Part shown: positions 32,821 to 44,028 of the stretch, in pieces
Layout of the letters: each line of letters starts with the position of its first letter
Position numbering within the stretch: the stretch's first letter is position 1
DNA from: Eurosta solidaginis
Lineage: Eukaryota; Arthropoda; Insecta; Diptera; Tephritidae
Reading direction: 5' to 3'
Assembly (NCBI RefSeq): GCF_040869045.1
Contig: NC_090324.1
Coordinates: forward strand, 52,543,346 to 52,607,345
DNA: 64,000 bases
Program-made: the position numbers and the translations under genes
Notes under the pieces: model-generated
Seen by the model: only the letters and a program-made list of their open reading frames with translations
What the model was told of the DNA's origin: nothing
Database searches by the model: none

Positions 32821-33420
32821 TTAGCCTTTACAACTCTTATAATCTGCTAATTCCATTCGCACATTGTTTAGCTCCGTATTGTCAACTGTTGGCGTGGGTA
32901 AAAGGTCTTCACATATTGAGGGCACTACAGTCGCTATGACTTTACTTTGAACGCTGTTGTATTGACTCATTAGTGACAATTGTACTCGCTTAAATTCTGT
33001 TAGGCGTTTGCTCTGATTTTTATTGCCAAATGCAATGATTCGTAATTTTTCCGTATCATACGTAGGTAAATTGAGCTCTTTCACAACTCTCTCAGTAACG
33101 TATGTTCGCTGGCTTCCATTGTCCATTATAATTCTGGACAGAATACGCTCTGAATTATTTTCGTTACTAGTTATTACCTTCGCTGTTTGCAAAAAAGGCT
33201 TTGCAACGCTCTCATCCGTCGTGCTTAACGTAGCAGCACTCGCTGTCGACGGTAACGTTTTGGCTTCGACAGCGCTCGACTTATCGTTTATTGCGCTTTG
33301 TTCGATCTTTGTCGGCCGCTCACACATTGACATCACATGCCTCCCACCGCACAACTCACATTTAAGCCACTGGGCTTTGCAGAATTTTGAATTATGGTTT
33401 TTTTTGTGCAACGAAAGCAT
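32821..33420 (-). pseudogene. BEL 1 Gag end and protease
   Basis: Starts at KKNHNSKFCKAQWLKCELCG, the second part of the zinc-knuckle region, which belongs to Gag but is in a new frame. It then reaches the retropepsin site RIIMDNGSQRTYVTERVVKE (DNGS in place of the usual D-S/T-G). The frame ends in TAA at 32821-32823, just before the RT frame. The protease would cut the polyprotein. The frame change near 33418 is in a run of eight A on the minus strand. Confidence 0.85.
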
Positions 33421-34619
33421 CTTCCTTCACGACAGATAATGGCCTTCCGCTGTTCAGCACTCAAATTACTTTTACAATTTCTTGTGGTGTGGTTAGTTTT
33501 CTTACAAAACACACATTGAGGCTGCTTATCACTTGTGCTGGTGTACAGGCCAGTGGCGGTACCTGTTTTAGCATGCCATCCTTTACGTTCGTGTTCGTCA
33601 CATCGCTTACCTTCTCGCTCTGACAATAATGACTTTTCCAAAACTTCCAGTTCAACTTTAATGAAATCAAGTAGAGTCTTTAACTGCGCGTCACTCGTGA
33701 TGCTATTTTGGGAGTTGTTAGTGGTTGTGTTAAGTACCGTACTAGAAAGGCATGCCCTACCAGCTGATCTATGGAATTGAACGCGCATGGCTGATGGGAG
33801 AGCTTTAAGCAATGCCGACTTCACCATAACTTCATAGTGTGACGATGGTATTTGGAGTGCCGTTAGGGATCTCATAGTGGCGCTCACCTGATTATACAGT
33901 TTGCGTAGACCATGAACGTCGCTCGACGACTGTACTATTTTAAGATTCATTAATTTTTGAAAACATTTCTCTACTAGTTTGTCACTATCGCCATACTCCT
34001 CTTGCAGCAGGGCTATGGCATCGTTGTAGCATTGTTCAGATGAAGTAAATCCCGCTATCGTAGCTGCAGATTTCCCTATCAACGCCTCGCTTAGGAAGTT
34101 AAACTTTGTCGCTGTTGATAATTTTTGATTTTCATGAACCGCTAGCTTGAACTGATCCCAGAATGGCAACCAGTTTTCCAGACTTCCGTCAAACTTCTTT
34201 ATCTCGAAAGCCTTTAGTTTAATGCCATAATGACCACTTTCATTGTTCTGAACGGGTGGCGCGGTGCACTCGCTGCTGGGTTGATTGCTTTGTGCTGGCT
34301 TAAAATAGGTAGAAAGAACGTAATCCATCTCTGCTAGTAGCGTTATGGTCTTATGGTCGTACTCGATTACGCTTTCAACCTCGTTTTGCATATCATCGAG
34401 CTTTACAGTGTTTCGTACGGTTTCATCCGCCCTTTTGAGGTTGGAATGAGCATTTTTCAATCGCTGTATGAATATGGTCAGCTCTTCCTCTACTGTAGTT
34501 GGACAACTTGAACCGGAAAAAATTTTAGGTTTGATTGTTTTTAGATAATCGTTGGCCGCGTTACATAGCTTAGTAACTTGCGCTCGACACGACGCTCGGA
34601 CTACCGCTTCCATAATCAC
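33333..34619 (-). pseudogene. BEL 1 Gag (DUF1759-type)
   Basis: 428 residues from ATG at 34619. Contains the BEL/Pao Gag core (DUF1759): FDGSLENWLPFWDQFKLAVH, KFNFLSEALIGKSAATIAGF, LLQEEYGDSDKLVEKCFQKL, LRKLYNQVSATMRSLTALQ. A zinc knuckle follows (CVFCKKTNHTTRNC). The reading then shifts at the A-run and ends in unrelated residues. Gag forms the particle and binds RNA. Apart from the 3' frameshift it looks well kept. Confidence 0.9.
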
Positions 34620-34676
34620 TTAGCAATTCGATTTTTTTTGGGTTTTATTAAATTCAACCGATCGCTAAGTCCGACT

Positions 34677-34695
34677 GTTCCGGGTTTCGGCACCA
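34677..34695 (-). promoter_or_regulatory. Primer-binding site of BEL 1
   Basis: Minus strand TGGTGCCGAAACCCGGAAC, directly after the 5' LTR. Complementary over its first 16 bases to the 3' end of tRNA-Phe with CCA. Confidence 0.75.
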
Positions 34696-34949
34696 TGAAA
34701 AAAATTATTTAAATAAAAACGCGATATTTCGTAAGGTTCCCGATTTTAGACAGTCTCGGTGAACTATTTAATAAGAACTGAATTCAAAAGTAAATTTACG
34801 TAGGTAAGTACATTTGGTTGAGTACATAGGCACCAGTAAAAGAGAATAGAGTACAATGAGTGAATATAAGAATGCAAATAACTAAGTAGATATGTATATA
34901 TGTCAAGCTATTGAGTGACAGAATTCTGTTATATATTTAATTTTTTACA
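34696..34949 (-). repeat. 5' LTR of BEL element 1
   Basis: 254 bp. On the minus strand it begins TGTAAAAAATTAAATATATA and ends AATTTTTTTCA beside the primer-binding site. It should carry the promoter; no TATA box can be singled out in such AT-rich sequence. Confidence 0.9.
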
Positions 34950-36715
34950 ATATATGTAAGCATTTGGTGAAATTTGAAGCTTCTGGCTGTTAAAATGGCG
35001 CTGAAATTGCGAAAATGTATATATATACTATATATATACCATATATACCACCATATATATACTATATACCACCGATCTTTATGTTTTTTTCAGACAACAA
35101 TATGTGCTGTATACGTAAGCATTCGTTGAAATGTGAAGCCTCTAGCTCTTAAAATAGGGCCGTAATTATGAAAAGTGCCTTATCTGAACAATCGGTTGTG
35201 GCGATATATACTATGTGTACGACCCATCTCATCCATTTTTTCAGACAACAATATGTGCAATATACGAAAGTATATGGTGAAGGTCGAAGCTTCAATCTGA
35301 TAAATTGAAGAAGATATGAAAAAATTCCTCTTTTTCTGAAAAATCGGTTGTATGGAGGATATATGCTATAGTGGCCCGATCCGGACGGTTCCGACAAATG
35401 TCTAATCGGACACTTAAGTACACTCGCTCACCATATTTTATCAAGATATCTCAAAAATTGAGGGACTAGTTTGCATACAAACAGACAGACGGACAGACGG
35501 ATATGCCTAAATCAACTCAGCTCTTCATCCTGATTATTTCGGTATACTTAATGGTGGGCCTATCTATTTTCCTTTAAGGACTTACAATTTTAAGATTCGT
35601 GCCAAAGTTAATATACCATTTCATTTTCATGAAAGTTATAAAAATAGGTAGGTGCTTTGTGTTAGGATGCAAGGTTTCACGTTTTTTGAGGTCTGCATGT
35701 AAAAACTGTGACTATGAAGCACGTATTTCAACAACATGTGACGTAAACGTAAGTATTTGATGAAATTTGAAACTTCTAGCCGTAAAAAAGGGGCAAAAAT
35801 TACACTTTGTATGGGGTATATAATACATATACCACCGATCTCTATGCTTTTTTCAGACAACAATATATGCTATATACGTATGCATTTGGTGAAATTTGAA
35901 GCTTCTAGCTGTTAAAACGGGGCAGAAAGTGAGAAAAGTTTCTTATTTGAACAATCGGTTGTATGAGATATATACTATATATACCAGCGATCTCTATGAT
36001 TTTTTCAGACAACATTATATGCTATATACGTAAGCATTTGGTGAAATATGAAGCCTCTAGCTGTTAAAATGGGGCTGATATAGCGAAAATATATATATAT
36101 ACTATATATACCACCGACCTCTATGATTTTTTCAGACAAAAATATATGCTAATAACTAAGCATTTGGTGAAATTTGAAATTTCTAGCTGTTAAAATGGGG
36201 CAAAAATTGCGCAAAGTTTCTTATCTGAACAATCGGTTGTATGAGATATATACTCTATATACCACCGATCTCTATGATTTTTTCATACATCAATATATGC
36301 TATACAGGCAAGCATTTGGCGAAATTTGAAGCTTCTAGCTGTTAAAATGTGACTGAAATTGCAAAAAAAAAAAAATATATACTATATATACCATCATATT
36401 TATATTATATATATCACCGATATCTATGATTTTTTCACACAACAATATATACTATATACGTAAGCAATTGGTGAAATTTGAAGCTTATAGCTGTTAAAAT
36501 GGGGTAGAAATTGAGAAAAGTTTCTTATCTGAACCATTGGTTGTATGAGATATATACTATATATACCACCGACCTCTATAATTTTTTCAGACAACAATAT
36601 ATGTTATACACGTAAGCATTTGGTGTAAGGTGAAGCTTCTAGCTGTTAAAATTGGGGTTGAAATTGCGAAAATATATATATATATACTATTATATATAAT
36701 ATATATATACAGCTC
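34950..36715. repeat. AT-rich tandem array, segment 5
   Basis: The longest clean run of the array after the start: ordinary units, the variant block (35270-35410), the GGACAGACGGATATGCC cassette (35480-35560), then about seven ordinary units. It ends at a TATATA run near 36710, beyond which the sequence becomes unique. Confidence 0.85.
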
Positions 36716-37317
36716 AAAAGTTGGTTTGGTTGTTGTTGTTATTAGAAAAGCTGAAAATACAGCAGCAGCACACATTCATACACACACATACAAATACACA
36801 CAATCAAGTGACAGGAAGCGCACACACGAAACTGTCAACGTTGCAAACGAAGAAGAATGGCGGCTTTCTGGTTTGGCAGTAGAACAGTTTTGTTCTTACT
36901 GTGTTGTAGGTTTCCTGCAAAGCTTACGCTCCAAAATAATGTAGAAATTTTACTACTACATAACGTAATGATAAATATGCTGTTTGTGTAGAGAGCAAAC
37001 TGCGATTGATCTATTTTGTCCACATTGGGGAATAATTGATTCCCTATAGTCCCTTTTGAGTATATTTGGCATCAGTCTGTTTGAAATTTATGTAGCCAAT
37101 TGAAAAAACAAAGAGCAACGAAATGAATAAACTAAAAAAATTAAATGTGATTGAGTAGCATTATTTAAGAAAAATGGAGCTCTATACCGAAAATACTATG
37201 ACCATATGTTCCATTATTGTGATATTTGTTTTGTTTTTATTATTCTACAACACCAATACGAAAAAAATTAAGAATATTGTATTAGAGTATAAAAAATTAT
37301 AAAATTCGTAAGAAATT
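36716..37317. other. Apparently unique stretch with a small frame
   Basis: No repeat family recognised. It holds CA/CAG-rich sequence (CAGCAGCAGCACACATTCAT) of the kind found near fly promoters. A 42-codon frame (37174-37302, plus strand) starts MELYTENTMT, followed by a hydrophobic run ICSIIVIFVLFLLFY that could be a membrane segment. With no homology and no partner exon, the frame may be chance. Confidence 0.35.
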
Positions 37318-37528
37318 CTGTACGGGTAGAAAGAGGACTTGTCCGAGAGTACCCATAGGCGAAAAAAAAACTTGTGTGACTCTGGCTGTAGAGGAACGAA
37401 TAGAATATGTCCGACACTACCCGTATGGATACAAAAAGGACCTGTCGGCACTTCCCATGGGGGTACAAAGGGGATCTGTCTACCAGTACAGAAAAGATCT
37501 CTCCGACAGTACCCGCAGGGGTAAAAAT
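37318..37528. repeat. Degenerate ~35-bp tandem repeats
   Basis: About five diverged units around a core like CTGTCCGACAGTACCCG followed by GGGTACAAAAAGGA, seen at 37334-37360, 37405-37440, 37440-37480, 37480-37500 and 37500-37528. Not related to the AT-rich array. Confidence 0.65.
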
Positions 37529-37534
37529 ATATTA

Positions 37535-39036
37535 TATATACTATATATATAAAAGAAAGTGATGTTAGTACAATATAACTCAAGAACGCCTGCACCGATT
37601 TGAATGATTGACACCAATTCAGATTGTTCTCTGGCCAGGAATAGGAGAATATCCAATAAAATTCCTAAAAAATTCCTAAAAAAAAATTTATTTTCCTACA
37701 CATTTTGTATGGTGAGAATTTTTATGATATTTTTTTGTAAGAAAAGCTCAATAATAGCTCTGTGGATTATAATAAAATATCGAACATAGACTCTCTATGT
37801 GCGCGATATGGTTATATTCTTATACATACATTTTATATAAAGCGTTCTTGATGATCAATGATCCATGACGTTTATGTTTGCGGTACGTTGTGACGAGTTA
37901 TCCAGCAACGAATCTATTCTCAATTTTTAAGTATTCTCGCTAAATGGACCAAATGTGTCTCGCAAAAAGTATCAGATTACACAGAAATTAAATGTAATTT
38001 CGCTCTATCAATACATCGCGAACGCCAAACTACCACGAAAAAAGTTTGTAAAAATTAATTGCATTGCGAACGCATTGTAACTTAAATGCTGGCCAGTAGA
38101 TGGCGGTGTGTGTATCAGCTTATGGCAGCTTTTTACAGTTATTCAATTTTAATGAGTACATTATTTTCAAACGATTATTTGTGAAAATTTCAAACGACTT
38201 TTTGTGTAAATTACCATTGAAAAGTTATTTCACAAATTTTGGTTAAGTCTGGTGAAGTGGAAATTGTGAATAGTTACAGATGTTATATTTATGTGATTCC
38301 AAGTGTTAATTTGGGACGGTGCAATTAATTTTTTTGCGAATTAAATTGAATTCTCTGTTCATTCTACTCTGTTAATTAATTTTGTTGTGGAATTATAAGT
38401 TGCCATTGAAGATGTTTATTTTGTGAGGATTTGACATTTTTTCATTTATCAGTGTCTTTCAAAATGCCGCGAGTCAGAAGATCAAAACTTTCGCGTCAAA
38501 CCCGCAATGCAACGCAAATGAATACGAACGAACAACAAATCGTAAGAGAACATGTTAATATAGCCCAACATCGTGCATCACAAACGCAAAGAGAAAGACA
38601 GGCGGTAAGTGAGACGGCTCAGCTAACAATGGGAAATCGTCGAACATATCAACCAACGCAACAACGTGAAAATCGAAATCAGCGATTAAGAAGAAGTGCT
38701 TCAAGTGTTGATTTGGATAGAGTAGCATTTCATTACGATTGCACAGTTGACTACAGCTCGCTTCCTTCCGTTTAAATTGGTCCGATGGAGGTTTTGTGTA
38801 GCCATTGCAGTGCATTGAAGTGCGCTAGAAAAACACCTGGGTTATGCTGTCCCAGTGGCAAGGTTAAATTACCACTGTTACCCTTGCCGCCAGAGCCATT
38901 GCATTCCCTGCTTCGTGGTGAAATACTGGAATCACGTCATTTTCTTTCAAACATTCAGAAATATAACGGATGCTTTCAAATAACTTCATTTGGAGCAAAT
39001 ATTATTGATCAACCTGGATTAAAACGACGTTGAAGG
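37535..39036 (+). mobile_element. Helitron, 5' part
   Basis: Begins near TATATATAAAAGAAAGTGAT and GTTAGTACAATATAACTCAA, then GAACGCCTGCACCGATTTGA, the usual 5' region of autonomous arthropod Helitrons. It is followed by a long leader and the start of the Rep-helicase gene. It breaks off after about 1.5 kb, so the Rep nuclease core, helicase and 3' hairpin end are missing. Confidence 0.75.
38464..39033 (+). pseudogene. Helitron Rep-helicase, N-terminal fragment
   Basis: Starts MPRVRRSKLSRQTRNATQ, a basic N-terminus typical of Helitron proteins, then DRVAFHYDCTVDYSSLPSV, a stop (TAA 38773-38775), and in the same frame EVLCSHCSALKCARKTPGLC (cysteine cluster), LPLPPEPLHSLL and NIQKYNGCFQITSFGA. 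This is the region before the rolling-circle nuclease. With the internal stop and loss of everything after 39033 it has no function. Confidence 0.85.
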
Positions 39037-39059
39037 TGCCAAAAGATTCAAAATATTAT

Positions 39060-40142
39060 TACAACAAGTAAGGAAGGTTAAGTTCGGGTGTAACCGAACA
39101 TTACATACTCAGTTGAGAGCTATGGTGGCAACATAAGGGAAAATAACCATGTAGGAAAATGAACCGAGGGTAACCCTGGAATGTGTTTGTATGACATGCG
39201 TATCAAATGAAAGGTATTAAAGAGTATTTTAAGAGGGAGTGGGCCATAGTTCTATAGGTGGACACCATTTAGGTATATCGCCATAAAGGTGGATCAGGGT
39301 TGACTCTAGAATTTGTTTGTACGATATGGGTATCAAATGAAAGGTGTTAACGAGTATTTTAAAAGGGAGTGGGCCTTAGTTCCATAGGAGGACGCCTTTT
39401 CGGAATATCGTTATAAAAGGTGACCAGGCTTGACTCTAGAATGCGTTTTTACAATATGGGTATCAAATGAAAGGTGTTAATAAGTGTTTTAAAAGGGAGT
39501 GGGCCTTAGTTCTATGGGTGGACGCCTTTTCGGGATATCGCCATAAAGGTGGACCAGGGGTGACTCTAGAATGCGTTTGTACAATATGGGTATGAAATAA
39601 AAGGTGTTAATGAGTATTTTAAAAGGCGAGGGCCTAAGTTCTATAGATGGACGGCTTTTCGATATATCGCCATAAAGGTGGACCAGGGGTGACTCTAGAA
39701 TGCGTTTGTACCTTTCAAACGAAAGTTGTTAATGAGTATTTCAAAAGGGCGTGGGGTTTAGTTCTACAGGTGGACGCCTTTTCGAGATAGCGCCATAAAG
39801 GTGGACCAGGGGTGACTCTAGAATGTGTTTGTACGATATGGGCATTAAATGAAAGGTGTTAATGAGTATTTTAAAAGGGAGTGGGCCTTAGTTCCATCGG
39901 TGGATGCCTTTTCGAGATATCGCCATAAAGGTGGGCCAGGGGTCACTCTAGAATTTTTTTGTACGATGTGGGTATCAAATGAAAGGTGTTAATGAGTATT
40001 TTAAAAAGGAGTGGGCCTTAGTTCTATAGGTGGACGCCTTTTCGAGATATCGCCATAAAGGTGGACCAGGGGTGAATCTAGAATTTGTTTGTACGATATG
40101 GGTATCAAATGAAAGGTGCTAATGAGTATTTTAAAATGGTTG
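39060..40142. repeat. Repeat element B, left part, with 130-bp minisatellite
   Basis: Starts with AAGTAAGGAAGGTTAAGTTC and GGGTGTAACCGAACATTACA, which I recognise as a common tephritid interspersed repeat. From about 39172 it consists of about eight units of 130 bp, each with GACTCTAGAATGTGTTTGTA, GGTATCAAATGAAAGGTGTT, GAGTGGGCCTTAGTTCTATA and TATCGCCATAAAGGTGGACC. GACTCTAGAA-type landmarks fall at 39301, 39431, 39561, 39690, 39813, 39943 and 40073. The last unit is cut by an LTR. The likely right half lies at 54224. Confidence 0.85.
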
Positions 40143-40232
40143 GCGGCGTGGGTGTGGGTGGCTGTAAATATTATTAAATTATTAGGGAGGGGCGCCGTCA
40201 ATCAGGTAAAAGTTAAGCGTTGGGCCTAAACA
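40143..40232 (-). repeat. 3' LTR fragment of BEL 2
   Basis: On the minus strand it starts TGTTTAGGCCCAACGC and matches the start of the LTR at 53719-54223 over 90 bp (a few changes). It is truncated at GGCGGCGTGGG, where repeat B sequence begins. Confidence 0.85.
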
Positions 40233-40247
40233 TGCCGCCCCCCTTGC
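40233..40247 (-). promoter_or_regulatory. Polypurine tract of BEL 2
   Basis: Minus strand GCAAGGGGGGCGGCA lies directly before the LTR start TGTTTAGG, the position of the plus-strand primer. Confidence 0.7.
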
Positions 40248-41094
40248 GGTACGCAACGTCACAGTCCGCCAAGGATCACCGACCATGAAGAAGAGGAAAA
40301 AAAAATAAAAAACTTATAGCTAATTATATCTAACTTAACATAACGCCGGCCAGTCCGCCGGCTTGGCGGCACGCAAGATGGTTTGCGCAGTGTGCGAGCT
40401 TGGTTGCTGATGCCTCGGTCATTCGGCCCTTTTCCCGTTCTTGTTCAAGGCCTGAGCCAGGTTTGCCTAGAGCTAGGGATTGCGAAAAGAAGTAAGAAGA
40501 TACATGTGTTGATATTTCTTGCCGTTTATTACAAAGTCATTGGAAATGAATAAGCATAGAATTTTATATGAAGAAAATTCAATAAAGATAACTTATTGTA
40601 ATGATAAATGATTGTAAACGCACACCTCCATTGTGAATTCATACAAGTGGCGAATTTTTGATAAAACGTTCACGCTTCGATCACCTGTTCAATCGCTGTT
40701 CGATTACTTGAATCATTAGCTTAACAGTGGTTTTCAACCATCTTTGTAGACGAATGGTATATTGTTTCATTTACCTATTTCAAAAATGCCTGCATGGCGG
40801 ATTGCTCAAACTTAATCTATAAAGTTGATTTTTGGAATGAATATTAGTATGTAGTTTGATTTTCTGTATACACATTTAAAGGAAAAGCTGATTTAAAACA
40901 CAAAAGTGCAATTTGTGGCACTTCAATTTAATAACGGCTAGTGAAACAAAACCTTTCTTCCATTCTCTGGCCATTCGCGACAACCTTTCTCCGTTTATTA
41001 TTTGACAGGTAGGTATGGCAATGGAGGAAAAGAAAGATTTTTCGTTGGTATGAATTCACAATGCACATCCTTTGCAATCGTGTACAAAAAAAAT
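40248..41094. other. Noncoding stretch, probably BEL 2 3' region and unknown
   Basis: GC-richer at first (GCCGGCCAGTCCGCCGGC, a perfect palindromic hairpin near 40345-40362), then AT-rich. Contains no coding sequence I can support. Confidence 0.4.
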
Positions 41095-42215
41095 TCAATA
41101 AAAATAACAAAGTGTAAAGAATGCATGTGTTTCGGTCGTTACCGAACATTTTGATGTTAGGCCTTGGTTGTGCCCGAGAGTACCCAACCGAAGATGGTAC
41201 TCTGAGCTAGCAAAGGGCCAAACGTAGTGGGCAGAATCCCTGGTAGCATTATTTCCGCATATACGTCTGTCCGCAATCACTGTGGTGGGGGAGCATCCAT
41301 CGAGTAAGGCGCGAACGAGGTGTAGCCGCCCCCCTGCTTCTATTTTCACGACCGCGGTGGGGGTGATCGCTACCGTCGGTATCATGGTGGCGGTGGCAGC
41401 GGAGTGCGGGGCGAGGAGCCCTGCCCGGAAGATGGACGCTGTGGAGAGCTACAACGGGCTGTATCGTTGGCTGCGGTCTTGTCTCTGATGATGGGTGTGG
41501 TGTCGTTGTTGCAGGCGAAGAGGCCTTGTCTCCGCTCTGCGGTCGCGCGGTTGTTGTCTTCGTTGAGGTTCCTTGGTTTTCCGGCGAAGAGACCGAGTCT
41601 CCGCTCGGCCGTCACGAATATGGCGCTGGACTGTCGATGTGTCGTGCTGGAGACGCTTCCTCTCATGCTGCAAAAGCGGTCGAAACGATTTGGCTGCTGG
41701 TGTTGGGTTCGGGCGAAGAGACCGAGTCTCCGCTCCGGTTCGGTGGATTCGAGCTGGACGAAGAGGCCCAGTCTCCTACCAGCATCTGACGCATATAATG
41801 ATATGGAGTCGTCAATCCGCTCACGGGGTGATTCCAGCTCCTCCTCAATTTGTACACTCCATGGCTTGGAGCGGGTTTCGTGGAGTAGCTGTTCCTCTTC
41901 ATCAATCGAGGAGATGTGAAGCATCGTGTAATGTTTTTCGCCGCATTTTTTAGATCGGCCTTGGCTTGGGCACGCGTTAGAGCGGTGGTCTAGAGCCAAG
42001 TAATTTCCACAGCAGCTCCCGCGGATCGCTAAGTACAGACGCTCCTCGGGTTTTTTGGCCCGAAAGATGGGGCACAGGCGTATGGCATGTTGCTTAAAAC
42101 AAGCGCGGCATTCCGACGTGTAACGCATGACGTTCTTGGCAGCATTTCGTTGCATAGCGGCAAAGCGACCCATTTTTCTGAAATAAATGCAATATATTTG
42201 ACTGGGTCGAGTCAT
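41095..42215 (-). pseudogene. Gag-protease-like fragment with RRLGLFA repeats
   Basis: 277 open residues from 42215; the probable start is Met in KMGRFAAMQRNAAKN. It holds cysteine/histidine clusters (CRACFKQHAIRLCPIF, CCGNYLALDHRSNACP, KKCGEKHYTMLH) as in nucleocapsids, then a linker with four spaced copies of RRLGLFA or close variants (GRRLGLFVQ, PERRLGLFA, AERRLGLFA, AERRQGLFA). After a stop the next frame (41385-41095) has LHLVRALLDGCSPTTVIADR, like a retropepsin site. I read it as the Gag-protease junction of another BEL-like element. No RT follows. Confidence 0.6.
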
Positions 42216-44028
42216 TCTCGAAAATGCGGGGGCGAGTGGTCCCTAATTTTATTATTGGGATTTGGGAAATTTTATTAGCGCGCGCATAAAGGGAAACATC
42301 TGTCGCCGCAAAAAAAAAAAAAAAAATGTTCATATGTGGCGTGCATTATGAACATGGCCTCTTTCCCCGCACGTTATGTGCCTGGGTCTTTAGAGCCTTA
42401 TTTTGTTTATGTCGTGTCACCCGGTAGCGTTTGAGTTGCCCTACAAAAATTTGGTCACATAACTTACCCACGCCCCTGCAAATGTGACTATGAATATGAC
42501 CTATGACTGTAAAATGACTAGTCAAATGACGTGGAGTGACGATAGCGTTTTTGCAGGGTGGCCACGGGCACACTAGTGCTGCAGAAAAATGAGCATATAC
42601 GATTTTCGATTCGCACATTCTGGTACCGAACCGGGTAGAAAGTGTATAGCGTGGGTTCTTTTGAGTCGCTGTGATTTGTGTTGTTGGTGCTAAAAAACCA
42701 ACAACTTTCCTGCCCGTCGCAAAAAAAATGTTTGGACAGCAGAATTTTATGCGATATAAAGGAAAAATTTATATTTTTATTTCGCTGTATCATCGATACT
42801 TCTTAAATATCGTTTTTTTTTTTTTATATATATCTATAAGTGGAATGACGGTATTCGGCCACTTATTGATTCTGGTTCGTCTTGTGTGTCCCGAACCATA
42901 GCTGTTGACAGGAGGTGTAGGACACCTTACCCAGATCGCGTCCCAAACAATCGGACTTATTGCGATTAAGGATCCGAATTTTGATTCCCGTGGATCGCTT
43001 CCAACGTGTTCACGTCAGGAGGAAAATGTTGTACGAGTGGCAACCTTTCTTTGTTCATTCAGAAATGTCATTCATTCATGAAATATGGATACACATATAT
43101 TGAATGAATTTTCATCCGGACGAGTACAACGTGGTTTGGTAAGTATATTGATAAATTCTTATAATATCTTCCTCTTTTACAGCTCTACTAATTTCTTCTT
43201 TATTTTTTACTTCCTTTCAGGTATCTATTTAAGCAATGCGCCCAAAAAACAGCAGCACCCGCTGAAAACTCGCCGAAAGACAACAAAAAAAAAAACGATT
43301 GCTCTGCCTGCGGAAAAGTCTCCTCAAACATTTGAGATAACGGGAGAAATCTCGACACTTTCCGAGTGAGTTTTACCCCAGAAGCTGGGCCCATTGAATC
43401 CTTACCAACAAAGCATACAAACCAACGCCATGGCCAACGAATCATCGCCGGCACCCTGCTATAATTCAATGCACAACTGGCCACCGAATTGCAAGTGAGT
43501 AAGATGTTAAAATACCGGTTGTACCGAAAAAAAATTTTTTTTTTTTTGGAGTTCTTGGGTATGCAAATATTCCTTCCGAACCTGTAAAATACAAAACCAT
43601 TTGAAATGTCTCCTCTGGAGTTTGCAAACCGCTTCGATTTCCTGATAGCGTTATTGCTCAGGAAATTGGCTAAAAAACTGCCGCTGGTGGGTACATTTCA
43701 AAGGTAAATAAGGTTCAATAATCATTCGTAAGAGTATGTCCATGCGTAAACGTTCACAGCCCAATAATGTTTCTAAAAGTCCCCTCTTTGCCTAAACCGC
43801 CCTAGTTGTAAAATACCCCAGTTGCCTTATGCAGAGGGCAGTCGTCATTCCAGCCGGCAGCACCAACTGAGCAGCTGTTTGTCTGACAGCTGCCCATATG
43901 CGAATTGGCAAATTTCAACAATACGTGTAATACCTTTTTAACAAGCAGAGAGAAAAGCAGCTCTTAACTTTGAGCAGCTAATAAAATCTGCATTTTTCAA
44001 TTATATCTCGTTCAGAAAACAATCCGAA
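42216..44028. other. Stretch without an assignable gene
   Basis: Mixed sequence with an A17 run (42310) and a T13 run (42815). A frame near 42860 reads RPLIDSGSSCVSRT, reminiscent of a retropepsin site but isolated. 43085-43510 contains splice-like signals (TACAG, TTTCAG, GTGAGT) and a peptide NPYQQSIQTNAMANESSPAP that looks like coding sequence, but no gene can be assembled. From about 43900 the sequence may be 5' leader of the RpL7A retrocopy. Confidence 0.3.

Larger units (their letters stand above)
29123..34949 (-). mobile_element. BEL/Pao retrotransposon, complete but decayed
   Basis: 5,827 bp on the minus strand with two 254-bp LTRs, a primer-binding site and the full gene order Gag, protease, RT, RNase H, integrase. 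ATATA flanks it (29118-29122 and 34950-34954), the 5-bp TSD usual for BEL. All main domains are present but split by frameshifts and stops, so it is a dead full-length copy. The LTRs differ at about eight positions, so it is not a very recent insertion. Confidence 0.92.

Noticed and set aside
39172..40142. Regularly repeated 130-bp units considered as a CRISPR array
   Set aside because: Units are contiguous with no unique spacers, the context is eukaryotic, and they match an interspersed repeat.
41404..41953. Long plus-strand frames antisense to the Gag-like gene
   Set aside because: They are the complement of the RRLGLFA repeat region; arginine- and serine-rich shadows without a domain.
42860..42910. 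Isolated retropepsin-like LIDSGSS
   Set aside because: Short, without flanking Gag or RT coding; chance match likely.
43085..43510. Possible exons with splice-like signals and peptide NPYQQSIQTNAMANESSPAP
   Set aside because: No consistent frame links the pieces, stops fall inside, and no protein family is recognised.
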